The notes beneath the pieces were generated by a model, which did no database searches, was not told the origin of the DNA, and saw nothing but the letters and a program-made list of their open reading frames with translations. A stretch of 64,000 nucleotides of DNA from Auanema rhodensis (lineage: Eukaryota; Nematoda; Chromadorea; Rhabditida; Rhabditidae). This document shows, piece by piece, positions 39,401 to 52,491 of this stretch (position 1 is the first letter of the stretch; each line of letters starts with the position of its first letter). The stretch lies in NCBI GenBank assembly GCA_964057225.1, contig OZ059900.1, positions 1,436,501 through 1,500,500 of the forward strand. Direction: 5' to 3'. A program made the translations under genes and the position numbers.

Positions 39401-39972
39401 CAGTCTATTTTTATGAGCTTGCACTGATATATATTCATTTTGATCAAAAAAGGTCGAAAATAGAAAGAATTTTTGAAATTTCCGAGTTTTGAGTCCAATT
39501 TGGCTAAATCGCTCATATATATGATCAAAAGCATAGTTCTATTGTCTATAACAACAAAAGTCTTTAATTAAACGCTAGTGATGTTTTAATACTGAATTTT
39601 GCTCAAATAGCATTACTACACTAAGTATGGTCGTTTTTATGCCTTTAACACCATATACTCACCGATTTTTGGTACAAAATCTGTAATACTTGTAAATTTT
39701 GATCATATTCGTTAAGATTCGAAAATCAAACACACAATACACGAAATAAGTTTATTTTTACAAGTTTGCACTGATATTTATTCATTTTGATCAAAAAAGG
39801 TCGAAAATAGAAAGAATTTTTGAAATTTCCGAGTTTTGAGTCTAATTTGGCTAAATCGCTCATATATATGATCAAAAGCATAGTTTCACTGTCTATGATA
39901 ACAAAAGTCTTCAAATATACACTAGTAATGATTAAATCACTGAATTTCACTCAAATAGCATTACTACACTAA
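36495..39972 (+). repeat. 7-mer-spaced partial duplication (2435 bp)
   Basis: Monomer starts are 36495, 36843, 37190, 37538, 37886, 38234, 38582, 38930, 39278 and 39625. The first three recur at 38930-39972, seven monomers (2435 bp) later, including the rare CGCTTTTATGACTTTAAC variant at 36843 and 39278. 37886-38929 recurs at 40669-41712, eight monomers (2783 bp) away, so the two duplications interlock. TTTAGATCATATTC in the monomer at 38582 replaces the first TGATCA with AGATCA. Confidence 0.85.
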
Positions 39973-42756
39973 GTATGGTCGTTTTTATGCCTTTAACACC
40001 ATATACTCACCGATTTTTGGTACAAAATCTGTAATACTTGTAAATTTTGATCATATTCGTTAAGATTTGAGAATCAAACACATAATACACGAAATAAGTC
40101 TATTTTTATGAGTTTGCACTGATATTTATTCATTTTGATCAAAAAAGGTCGAAAATAGAAAGAATTTTTGAAATTTCCGAGTTTTGAATCCAATTGGGCT
40201 AAATCGCTCATATATATGATCAAAAGCATAGTTTTATTGTCTATGATAACAAAAGTCTTCAAATATACACTAATAATGTGTAAATCACTGAATTTCACTC
40301 AAATAGCTTTACTACACTAAGTATGGTCGTTTTTATGCCTTTAACACCATATACTCACCGATTTTTGGTACAAAATCTGTAATACTCGTAAATTTTGATC
40401 ATATTCGTTAAGATTTGAGAATCAAACATACAATACACAAAATCAGTCTATTTTTATGAGCTTGCACTGATATATATTCATTTTGATCAAAAAAGGTCGA
40501 AAATAGAAAGAATTTTTGAAATTTCCGAGTTTTGAGTCTAATTTGGCTAAATCGCTCATATATATGATCAAAAGCATAGTTTTACTGTCTATGATAACAA
40601 AAGTCTTCAAATATACACTAATAATGTGTAAATCACTGAATTTCACTCAAATAGCTTTACTACACTAAGTATGGTCGTTTTTATGCCTTTAACACCATAT
40701 ACTCACCGATTTTTGGTACAAAATCTGTAATACTCGTAAATTTTGATCATATTCGTTAAGATTTGAGAATCAAACATACAATACACAAAATCAGTCTATT
40801 TTTATAAGCTTGCACTGATATATATTCATTTTGATCAAAAAAGATCGAAAATAGAAAGAATTTTTGAAATTTCCGAGTTTTGAGTCCAATTTGGCTAAAT
40901 CGCTCATATATATGATCAGAAGCATAAGTGTATTGTCTATGACAACAAAAGTCATTAATTAAACACTAATGATGTTTAAATCACTAAATTTCGCTCTAAT
41001 AGCATTACTACACTAAGTATGGTCGTTTTTATGCCTTTAACACCATATACTCACCGATTTTTGGTACAAAATCTGTGATACTCGTAAATTTTGATCATAT
41101 TCGTTAAGATTTGAAAATCAAACACACAATAAACAAAATCAGTCTATTTTTATGAGTTTGCACTGATATATATTCATTTTGATCAAAAAAGGTCGAAAAT
41201 AGAAAGAATTTTTGAATTTTCCGAGTTTTGAGTCCAATTGGGCTAAATCGCTCATATATATGATCAGAAGCATAGATGTATTGTCTATGACAACAAAAGT
41301 CATTAATTGAACACTAATGATGTTTAAATCACTGAATTTCGCTCAAATAGCATTACTACACTAAGTATGGTCGTTTTTATGCCTTTAACACCATATACTC
41401 ACCGATTTTTGGTACAAAATCTGTAATACTTGTAAATTTAGATCATATTCGTTAAGATTTGAGAATCAAACACATAATACACGAAATAAGTCTATTTTTA
41501 TGAGTTTGCACTGATATTTATTCATTTTGATCAAAAAAGGTCGAAAATAGAAAGAATTTTTGAAATTTCCGAGTTTTGAATCCAATTGGGCTAAATCGCT
41601 CATATATATGATCAAAAGCATAGTTTTATTGTCTATGATAACAAAAGTCTTCAAATATACACTAATAATGTGTAAATCACTGAATTTCACTCAAATAGCT
41701 TTACTACACTAAGTATGGTCGTTTTTATGCCTTTAACACCATATACTCACCGATTTTTGGTACAAAATCTGTAATACTCGTAAATTTTGATCATATTCGT
41801 TAAGATTTGAGAATCAAACATACAATACACAAAATCAGTCTATTTTTATGAGCTTGCACTGATATATATTCATTTTGATCAAAAAAGGTCGAAAATAGAA
41901 AGAATTTTTGAAATTTCCGAGTTTTGAGTCTAATTTGGCTAAATCGCTCATATATATGATCAAAAGCATAGTTTTACTGTCTATGATAACAAAAGTCTTC
42001 AAATATACACTAATAATGTGTAAATCACTGAATTTCACTCAAATAGCTTTACTACACTAAGTATGGTCGTTTTTATGCCTTTAACACCATATACTCACCG
42101 ATTTTTGGTACAAAATCTGTAATACTCGTAAATTTTGATCATATTCGTTAAGATTTGAGAATCAAACATACAATACACAAAATCAGTCTATTTTTATAAG
42201 CTTGCACTGATATATATTCATTTTGATCAAAAAAGATCGAAAATAGAAAGAATTTTTGAAATTTCCGAGTTTTGAGTCCAATTTGGCTAAATCGCTCATA
42301 TATATGATCAGAAGCATAAGTGTATTGTCTATGACAACAAAAGTCATTAATTAAACACTAATGATGTTTAAATCACTAAATTTCGCTCTAATAGCATTAC
42401 TACACTAAGTATGGTCGTTTTTATGCCTTTAACACCATATACTCACCGATTTTTGGTACAAAATCTGTGATACTCGTAAATTTTGATCATATTCGTTAAG
42501 ATTTGAAAATCAAACACACAATAAACAAAATCAGTCTATTTTTATGAGTTTGCACTGATATATATTCATTTTGATCAAAAAAGGTCGAAAATAGAAAGAA
42601 TTTTTGAATTTTCCGAGTTTTGAGTCCAATTGGGCTAAATCGCTCATATATATGATCAGAAGCATAGATGTATTGTCTATGACAACAAAAGTCATTAATT
42701 GAACACTAATGATGTTTAAATCACTGAATTTCGCTCAAATAGCATTACTACACTAA
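39973..42756 (+). repeat. 4-mer higher-order repeat (1392 bp), two tandem copies
   Basis: The units are 39973-41364 (39973, 40321, 40669, 41017) and 41365-42756 (41365, 41713, 42061, 42409). All eight monomers are 348 bp. One visible difference is TTTAGATC in the monomer at 41365 against TTTTGATC in that at 39973. The part 41713-43103 also matches 11820-13210 at an offset of 29893 bp. Confidence 0.91.
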
Positions 42757-43103
42757 GGATGGTCGTTTTTATGCCTTTAACACCATATACTCACCGATTT
42801 TTGGTACAAAATCTGTGATACTCGTAAATTTTGATCATATTCGTTAAGATTCAAAAATCAAACACACAATACACGAAATAAGTTCATTTTTACGAGTTTG
42901 CACTGATATTTATTCATTTTGATCAAAAAAGGTCGAAAATAGAAAGAATTTTTGAAATTTCCGAGTTTTGAGTCTAATTTGGCTAAATCGCTCATATATA
43001 TGATCAAAAGCATAGTTTTATTGTCTATGACAACAAAAGTCATCAATTAAACGCTAGTGATGTTTAAATACTGAATTTCGCTCAAATAGCATTACTACAC
43101 TAA
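42757..43103 (+). repeat. Monomer 124, GGATGG-start variant
   Basis: This is one of six monomers that open with GGATGGTCG instead of GTATGGTCG; the others start at 12864, 22248, 24333, 45190 and 61535. In the first five cases GATTCAAAAATC follows, while the one at 61535 has GATTCGAGAATC. It links the 4-mer block on its left to the dimer block on its right. Confidence 0.86.
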
Positions 43104-44841
43104 GTATGGTCGTTTTTATGCCTTTAACACCATATACTCACCGATTTTTGGTACAAAATCTGTAATACTCGTAAATTTTGATCATATTCGTTAAGATTTG
43201 AGAATCAAACATACAATACACAAAATCAGTCTATTTTTATGAGCTTGCACTGATATATATTCATTTTGATCAAAAAAGGTCGAAAATAGAAAGAATTTTT
43301 GAAATTTACGAGTTTTGAGTCTAATTTGGCTAAATCGCTCATATATATGATCAAAAGCATAGTTTTATTGTCTATGACAACAAAAGTCATTAGTTAAACA
43401 CTAATGATGTTTAAATCACTAAATTTCGCTCAAATAGCATTAGTACACTAAGTATGGTCGTTTTTATGCCTTTAACACCATATACTCACCGATTTTTGGT
43501 ACAAAATCTGTAATACTTGTAAATTTTGATCATATTCGTTAAGATTCGAGAATCAAACACATAATACACGAAATAAGTCTATTTTTATGAGTTTGCACTG
43601 ATATTTATTCATTTTGATCAAAAAAGGTCGAAAATAGAAAGAATTTTTGAAATTTCCGAGTTTTGAGTCTAATTTGGCTAAATCGCTCATATATATGATC
43701 AAAAGCATAGTTTTATTGTCTATGACAACAAAAGTCATCAATTAAACGCTAGTGATGTTTAAATACTGAATTTCGCTCAAATAGCATTAGTACACTAAGT
43801 ATGGTCGTTTTTATGCCTTTAACACCATATACTCACCGATTTTTGGTACAAAATCTGTAATACTCGTAAATTTTGATCATATTCGTTAAGATTTGAGAAT
43901 CAAACATACAATACACAAAATCAGTCTATTTTTATGAGCTTGCACTGATATATATTCATTTTGATCAAAAAAGGTCGAAAATAGAAAGAATTTTTGAAAT
44001 TTACGAGTTTTGAGTCTAATTTGGCTAAATCGCTCATATATATGATCAAAAGCATAGTTTTATTGTCTATGACAACAAAAGTCATTAGTTAAACACTAAT
44101 GATGTTTAAATCACTAAATTTCGCTCAAATAGCATTAGTACACTAAGTATGGTCGTTTTTATGCCTTTAACACCATATACTCACCGATTTTTGGTACAAA
44201 ATCTGTAATACTTGTAAATTTTGATCATATTCGTTAAGATTCGAGAATCAAACACATAATACACGAAATAAGTCTATTTTTATGAGTTTGCACTGATATT
44301 TATTCATTTTGATCAAAAAAGGTCGAAAATAGAAAGAATTTTTGAAATTTCCGAGTTTTGAGTCTAATTTGGCTAAATCGCTCATATATATGATCAAAAG
44401 CATAGTTTTATTGTCTATGACAACAAAAGTCATCAATTAAACGCTAGTGATGTTTAAATACTGAATTTCGCTCAAATAGCATTACTACACTAAGTATGGT
44501 CGTTTTTATGCCTTTAACACCATATACTCACCGATTTTTGGTACAAAATCTGTAATACTCGTAAATTTTGATCATATTCGTTAAGATTTGAGAATCAAAC
44601 ATACAATACACAAAATCAGTCTATTTTTATGAGCTTGCACTGATATATATTCATTTTGATCAAAAAAGGTCGAAAATAGAAAGAATTTTTGAAATTTACG
44701 AGTTTTGAGTCTAATTTGGCTAAATCGCTCATATATATGATCAAAAGCATAGTTTTATTGTCTATGACAACAAAAGTCATTAGTTAAACACTAATGATGT
44801 TTAAATCACTAAATTTCACTCAAATAGCTTTACTACACTAA
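43104..44841 (+). repeat. 2-mer higher-order repeat (695 bp), two and a half copies
   Basis: Monomers start at 43104, 43452, 43799, 44147 and 44494. Those at 43104, 43799 and 44494 are family A with TTTACGAG and GTCATTAGTTAAAC. Those at 43452 and 44147 are family B with ACATAATACACG. This is the shortest HOR in the window and a clean alternation of the two families. The fifth monomer ends with CACTCAAATAGC, unlike the other A copies. Confidence 0.9.
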
Positions 44842-45536
44842 GTATGGTCGTTTTTATGCCTTTAACACCATATACTCACCGATTTTTGGTACAAAATCTG
44901 TAATACTCGTAAATTTTGATCATATTCGTTAAGATTTGAGAATCAAACATACAATAAACAAAATCAGTCTATTTTTATGAGTTTGCACTGATATATATTC
45001 ATTTTGATCAAAAAAGGTCGAAAATAGAAAGAATTTTTGAATTTTCCGAGTTTTGAGTCCAATTGGGCTAAATCGCTCATATATATGATCAGAAGCATAG
45101 ATGTATTGTCTATGACAACAAAAGTCATTAATTGAACACTAATGATGTTTAAATCACTGAATTTCGCTCAAATAGCATTACTACACTAAGGATGGTCGTT
45201 TTTATGCCTTTAACACCATATACTCACCGATTTTTGGTACAAAATCTGTGATACTCGTAAATTTTGATCATATTCGTTAAGATTCAAAAATCAAACACAC
45301 AATACACGAAATAAGTTCATTTTTACGAGTTTGCACTGATATTTATTCATTTTGATCAAAAAAGGTCGAAAATAGAAAGAATTTTTGAAATTTCCGAGTT
45401 TTGAGTCTAATTTGGCTAAATCGCTCATATATATGATCAAAAGCATAGTTTTATTGTCTATGACAACAAAAGTCATCAATTAAACGCTAGTGATGTTTAA
45501 ATACTGAATTTCGCTCAAATAGCATTACTACACTAA
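44842..45536 (+). repeat. Monomers 130-131, chimeric monomer plus GGATGG variant
   Basis: The monomer at 44842 starts like family A (GAATCAAACATACAATA) and switches to AAACAAAATCAG and a GATGTATTG end like the monomer at 42409. The exchange falls near monomer positions 105-118, in the first half. The next monomer opens at 45190 with GGATGGTCG. Together with the following monomers it matches the sequence from 24333. Confidence 0.82.
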
Positions 45537-48500
45537 GTATGGTCGTTTTTATGCCTTTAACACCATATACTCACCGATTTTTGGTACAAAATCTGTAATA
45601 CTCGTAAATTTTGATCATATTCGTTAAGATTTGAGAATCAAACATACAATACACAAAATCAGTCTATTTTTATGAGCTTGCACTGATATATATTCATTTT
45701 GATCAAAAAAGGTCGAAAATAGAAAGAATTTTTGAAATTTACGAGTTTTGAGTCTAATTTGGCTAAATCGCTCATATATATGATCAAAAGCATAGTTTTA
45801 TTGTCTATGACAACAAAAGTCATTAGTTAAACACTAATGATGTTTAAATCACTAAATTTCGCTCAAATAGCATTAGTACACTAAGTATGGTCGTTTTTAT
45901 GCCTTTAACACCATATACTCACCGATTTTTGGTACAAAATCTGTAATACTTGTAAATTTTGATCATATTCGTTAAGATTCGAGAATCAAACACATAATAC
46001 ACGAAATAAGTCTATTTTTATGAGTTTGCACTGATATTTATTCATTTTGATCAAAAAAGGTCGAAAATAGAAAGAATTTTTGAAATTTCCGAGTTTTGAG
46101 TCCAATTGGGCTAAATCGCTCATATATATGATCAAAAGCATAGTTTTACTGTCTATGATAACAAAAGTCTTCAAATATACACTAATAATGTGTAAATCAC
46201 TGAATTTCACTCAAATAGCTTTACTACACTAAGTATGGTCGTTTTTATGCCTTTAACACCATATACTCACCGATTTTTGGTACAAAATCTGTAATACTCG
46301 TAAATTTTGATCATATTCGTTAAGATTTGAGAATCAAACATACAATACACAAAATCAGTCTATTTTTATAAGCTTGCACTGATATATATTCATTTTGATC
46401 AAAAAAGGTCGAAAATAGAAAGAATTTTTGAAATTTCCGAGTTTTGAGTCTAATTTGGCTAAATCGCTCATATACATGATCAGAAGCATAGTTTCATTGT
46501 CTATGACAACAAAAGTCATCAATTTAACGCTAGTGATGTTTAAATACTGATTTTCGCTCAAATAGCATTGCTACACTAAGTATGGTCGTTTTTATGCCTT
46601 TAACACCATATACTCACCGAGTTTTGGTACAAAATCTGTGATACTCGTAAATTTTGATCATATTCGGTGAGATTCGAGGATCGAACACACAATACACGAA
46701 ATAAGTTTAATTTTACGAGTTTGCACTGATATTTATTCATTTTTATCAAAAAAGGTCGAAAATAGAAAGAATTTTTGAAATTTCCGAGTTTTGAGTCTAA
46801 TTTGGCTAAATCGCTCATATATATGATCAAAAGCATAGTTTTATTGTCTATGACAACAAAAGTCATCAATTAAACGCTAGTGATGTTTAAATCACTGAAT
46901 TTCACTCAAATAGCTTTACTACACTAAGTATGGTCGTTTTTATGCCTTTAACACCATATACTCACCGATTTTTGGTACAAAATCTGTAATACTCGTAAAC
47001 TTTGATCATATTCGTTAAGATTTGAGAATCAAACATACAATACACAAAATCAGTCTATTTTTATAAGCTTGCACTGATATATATTCATTTTGATCAAAAA
47101 AGGTTGAAAATAGAAAGAATTTTTGAAATTTCCGAGTTTTGAGTCTAATTTGGCTAAATCGCTCATATATATGATCAAAAGCATAGTTTTACTGTCTATG
47201 ATAACAAAAGTCTTCAAATATACACTAATAATGTGTAAATCACTGAATTTCACTCAAATAGCTTTACTACACTAAGTATGGTCGTTTTTATGCCTTTAAC
47301 ACCATATACTCACCGATTTTTGGTACAAAATCTGTAATACTCGTAAATTTTGATCATATTCGTTAAGATTTGAGAATCAAACATACAATACACAAAATCA
47401 GTCTATTTTTACGAGTTTGCACTGATATATATTCATTTTGATCAAAAAAGGTCGAAAATAGAAAGAATTTTTGAAATTTCCGAGTTTTGAGTCTAATTTG
47501 GCTAAATCGCTCATATATATGATCAAAAGCATAGTTTTATTGTCTATGACAACAAAAGTCGTCAATTAAACGCTAGTGATGTTTAAATACTGAATTTCGC
47601 TCAAATAGCATTACTACACTAAGTATGGTCGTTTTTATGCCTTTAACACCATATACTCACCGATTTTTGGTACAAAATCTGTAATACTCGTAAATTTTGA
47701 TCATATTCGTTAAGATTTGAGAATCAAACATACAATACACAAAATCAGTCTATTTTTATGAGCTTGCACTGATATATATTCATTTTGATCAAAAAAGGTC
47801 GAAAATAGAAAGAATTTTTGAAATTTACGAGTTTTGAGTCTAATTTGGCTAAATCGCTCATATATATGATCAGAAGCATAGTTTTATTGTCTATGACAAC
47901 AAAAGTCATTAGTTAAACACTAATGATGTTTAAATCACTAAATTTCGCTCAAATAGCATTACTACACTAAGTATGGTCGTTTTTATGCCTTTAACACCAT
48001 ATACTCACCGATTTTTGGTACAAAATCTGTAATACTTGTAAATTTTGATCATATTCGTTAAGATTCGAGAATCAAACACATAATACACGAAATAATTCTA
48101 TTTTTATGAGTTTGCACTGATATTTATTCATTTTGATCAAAAAAGGTCGAAAATAGAAAGAATTTTTGAATTTTCCGAGTTTTGAGTCCAATTGGGCTAA
48201 ATCGCTCATATATATGATCAAAAGCATAGTTTTACTGTCTATGATAACAAAAGTCTTCAAATATACACTAATAATGATTTAATCACTGAATTTCACTCAA
48301 ATAGCATTACTACACTAAGTATGGTCGTTTTTATGCCTTTAACACCATATACTCACCGATTTTTGGTACAAAATCTGTAATACTCGTAAATTTTGATCAT
48401 ATTCGTTAAGATTTGAGAATCAAACATACAATACACAAAATCAGTCTATTTTTATGAGCTTGCACTGATATATATTCATTTTGATCAAAAAAGGTCGAAA

Positions 48501-51100
48501 ATAGAAAGAATTTTTGAAATTTACGAGTTTTGAGTCTAATTTGGCTAAATCGCTCATATATATGATCAAAAGCATAGTTTTATTGTCTATGACAACAAAA
48601 GTCATTAGTTAAACACTAATGATGTTTAAATCACTAAATTTCGCTCAAATAGCATTAGTACACTAAGTATGGTCGTTTTTATGCCTTTAACACCATATAC
48701 TCACCGATTTTTGGTACAAAATCTGTAATACTTGTAAATTTTGATCATATTCGTTAAGATTCGAGAATCAAACACATAATACACGAAATAAGTCTATTTT
48801 TATGAGTTTGCACTGATATTTATTCATTTTGATCAAAAAAGGTCGAAAATAGAAAGAATTTTTGAAATTTCCGAGTTTTGAGTCCAATTGGGCTAAATCG
48901 CTCATATATATGATCAGAAGCATAGTTTTACTGTCTATGATAACAAAAGTCTTCAAATATACACTAATAATGTGTAAATCACTGAATTTCACTCAAATAG
49001 CTTTACTACACTAAGTATGGTCGTTTTTATGCCTTTAACACCATATACTCACCGATTTTTGGTACAAAATCTGTAATACTCGTAAATTTTGATCATATTC
49101 GTTAAGATTTGAGAATCAAACATACAATACACAAAATCAGTCTATTTTTATAAGCTTGCACTGATATATATTCATTTTGATCAAAAAAGGTCGAAAATAG
49201 AAAGAATTTTTGAAATTTCCGAGTTTTGAGTCTAATTTGGCTAAATCGCTCATATACATGATCAGAAGCATAGTTTCATTGTCTATGACAACAAAAGTCA
49301 TCAATTTAACGCTAGTGATGTTTAAATACTGATTTTCGCTCAAATAGCATTGCTACACTAAGTATGGTCGTTTTTATGCCTTTAACACCATATACTCACC
49401 GAGTTTTGGTACAAAATCTGTGATACTCGTAAATTTTGATCATATTCGGTGAGATTCGAGGATCGAACACACAATACACGAAATAAGTTTAATTTTACGA
49501 GTTTGCACTGATATTTATTCATTTTTATCAAAAAAGGTCGAAAATAGAAAGAATTTTTGAAATTTCCGAGTTTTGAGTCTAATTTGGCTAAATCGCTCAT
49601 ATATATGATCAAAAGCATAGTTTTATTGTCTATGACAACAAAAGTCATCAATTAAACGCTAGTGATGTTTAAATCACTGAATTTCACTCAAATAGCTTTA
49701 CTACACTAAGTATGGTCGTTTTTATGCCTTTAACACCATATACTCACCGATTTTTGGTACAAAATCTGTAATACTCGTAAACTTTGATCATATTCGTTAA
49801 GATTTGAGAATCAAACATACAATACACAAAATCAGTCTATTTTTATAAGCTTGCACTGATATATATTCATTTTGATCAAAAAAGGTTGAAAATAGAAAGA
49901 ATTTTTGAAATTTCCGAGTTTTGAGTCTAATTTGGCTAAATCGCTCATATATATGATCAAAAGCATAGTTTTACTGTCTATGATAACAAAAGTCTTCAAA
50001 TATACACTAATAATGTGTAAATCACTGAATTTCACTCAAATAGCTTTACTACACTAAGTATGGTCGTTTTTATGCCTTTAACACCATATACTCACCGATT
50101 TTTGGTACAAAATCTGTAATACTCGTAAATTTTGATCATATTCGTTAAGATTTGAGAATCAAACATACAATACACAAAATCAGTCTATTTTTACGAGTTT
50201 GCACTGATATATATTCATTTTGATCAAAAAAGGTCGAAAATAGAAAGAATTTTTGAAATTTCCGAGTTTTGAGTCTAATTTGGCTAAATCGCTCATATAT
50301 ATGATCAAAAGCATAGTTTTATTGTCTATGACAACAAAAGTCGTCAATTAAACGCTAGTGATGTTTAAATACTGAATTTCGCTCAAATAGCATTACTACA
50401 CTAAGTATGGTCGTTTTTATGCCTTTAACACCATATACTCACCGATTTTTGGTACAAAATCTGTAATACTCGTAAATTTTGATCATATTCGTTAAGATTT
50501 GAGAATCAAACATACAATACACAAAATCAGTCTATTTTTATGAGCTTGCACTGATATATATTCATTTTGATCAAAAAAGGTCGAAAATAGAAAGAATTTT
50601 TGAAATTTACGAGTTTTGAGTCTAATTTGGCTAAATCGCTCATATATATGATCAGAAGCATAGTTTTATTGTCTATGACAACAAAAGTCATTAGTTAAAC
50701 ACTAATGATGTTTAAATCACTAAATTTCGCTCAAATAGCATTACTACACTAAGTATGGTCGTTTTTATGCCTTTAACACCATATACTCACCGATTTTTGG
50801 TACAAAATCTGTAATACTTGTAAATTTTGATCATATTCGTTAAGATTCGAGAATCAAACACATAATACACGAAATAATTCTATTTTTATGAGTTTGCACT
50901 GATATTTATTCATTTTGATCAAAAAAGGTCGAAAATAGAAAGAATTTTTGAAATTTCCGAGTTTTGAGTCTAATTTGGCTAAATCGCTCATATATATGAT
51001 CAAAAGCATAGTTTTATTGTCTATGACAACAAAAGTCATCAATTAAACGCTAGTGATGTTTAAATCACTGAATTTCACTCAAATAGCTTTACTACACTAA
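45537..51100 (+). repeat. 8-mer higher-order repeat (2782 bp), two tandem copies
   Basis: The units are 45537-48318 (45537, 45885, 46233, 46580, 46928, 47276, 47623, 47971) and 48319-51100 (48319, 48667, 49015, 49362, 49710, 50058, 50405, 50753). Marks repeated in both are CACCGAGTTTTGG with GTTTAATTTTACG in the fourth monomer, AAACTTTGATC with AAAGGTTGAAAAT in the fifth, and AATAATTCTA in the eighth. One visible difference is GATCAGAAGC near 48916 against GATCAAAAGC in the first unit. The last monomer of the second unit is chimeric. Confidence 0.92.
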
Positions 51101-52491
51101 GTATGGTCGTTTTTATGCCTTTAACACCATATACTCACCGATTTTTGGTACAAAATCTGTAATACTCGTAAACTTTGATCATATTCGTTAAGATTTGAGA
51201 ATCAAACATACAATACACAAAATCAGTCTATTTTTATAAGCTTGCACTGATATATATTCATTTTGATCAAAAAAGGTTGAAAATAGAAAGAATTTTTGAA
51301 ATTTCCGAGTTTTGAGTCTAATTTGGCTAAATCGCTCATATATATGATCAAAAGCATAGTTTTACTGTCTATGATAACAAAAGTCTTCAAATATACACTA
51401 ATAATGTGTAAATCACTGAATTTCACTCAAATAGCTTTACTACACTAAGTATGGTCGTTTTTATGCCTTTAACACCATATACTCACCGATTTTTGGTACA
51501 AAATCTGTAATACTCGTAAATTTTGATCATATTCGTTAAGATTTGAGAATCAAACATACAATACACAAAATCAGTCTATTTTTACGAGTTTGCACTGATA
51601 TATATTCATTTTGATCAAAAAAGGTCGAAAATAGAAAGAATTTTTGAAATTTCCGAGTTTTGAGTCTAATTTGGCTAAATCGCTCATATATATGATCAAA
51701 AGCATAGTTTTATTGTCTATGACAACAAAAGTCGTCAATTAAACGCTAGTGATGTTTAAATACTGAATTTCGCTCAAATAGCATTACTACACTAAGTATG
51801 GTCGTTTTTATGCCTTTAACACCATATACTCACCGATTTTTGGTACAAAATCTGTAATACTCGTAAATTTTGATCATATTCGTTAAGATTTGAGAATCAA
51901 ACATACAATACACAAAATCAGTCTATTTTTATGAGCTTGCACTGATATATATTCATTTTGATCAAAAAAGGTCGAAAATAGAAAGAATTTTTGAAATTTA
52001 CGAGTTTTGAGTCTAATTTGGCTAAATCGCTCATATATATGATCAGAAGCATAGTTTTATTGTCTATGACAACAAAAGTCATTAGTTAAACACTAATGAT
52101 GTTTAAATCACTAAATTTCGCTCAAATAGCATTACTACACTAAGTATGGTCGTTTTTATGCCTTTAACACCATATACTCACCGATTTTTGGTACAAAATC
52201 TGTAATACTTGTAAATTTTGATCATATTCGTTAAGATTCGAGAATCAAACACATAATACACGAAATAATTCTATTTTTATGAGTTTGCACTGATATTTAT
52301 TCATTTTGATCAAAAAAGGTCGAAAATAGAAAGAATTTTTGAATTTTCCGAGTTTTGAGTCCAATTGGGCTAAATCGCTCATATATATGATCAAAAGCAT
52401 AGTTTTACTGTCTATGATAACAAAAGTCTTCAAATATACACTAATAATGATTTAATCACTGAATTTCACTCAAATAGCATTACTACACTAA
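49710..52491 (+). repeat. 4-mer higher-order repeat (1391 bp) nested at the 8-mer end
   Basis: The units are 49710-51100 and 51101-52491, with monomers at 49710, 50058, 50405, 50753 and at 51101, 51449, 51796, 52144. They are the last four monomers of the 8-mer, repeated once more. The monomer at 52144 is the unmodified version of the chimera at 50753, so the second unit looks like the parental end. Confidence 0.9.
50753..51100 (+). repeat. Chimeric monomer joining the 8-mer and 4-mer HORs
   Basis: The start matches the monomer at 47971, with AATAATTCTA and TTTTGATC. From the diagnostic A at 50953 it has TGAAATTTCC, GAGTCTAATTTGG and a CTCAAATAGCTTTAC end, like the monomer at 49362. The exchange lies between 50918 and 50953, monomer positions 166-201. 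It explains why the next four monomers repeat 49710 onward. Confidence 0.86.
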
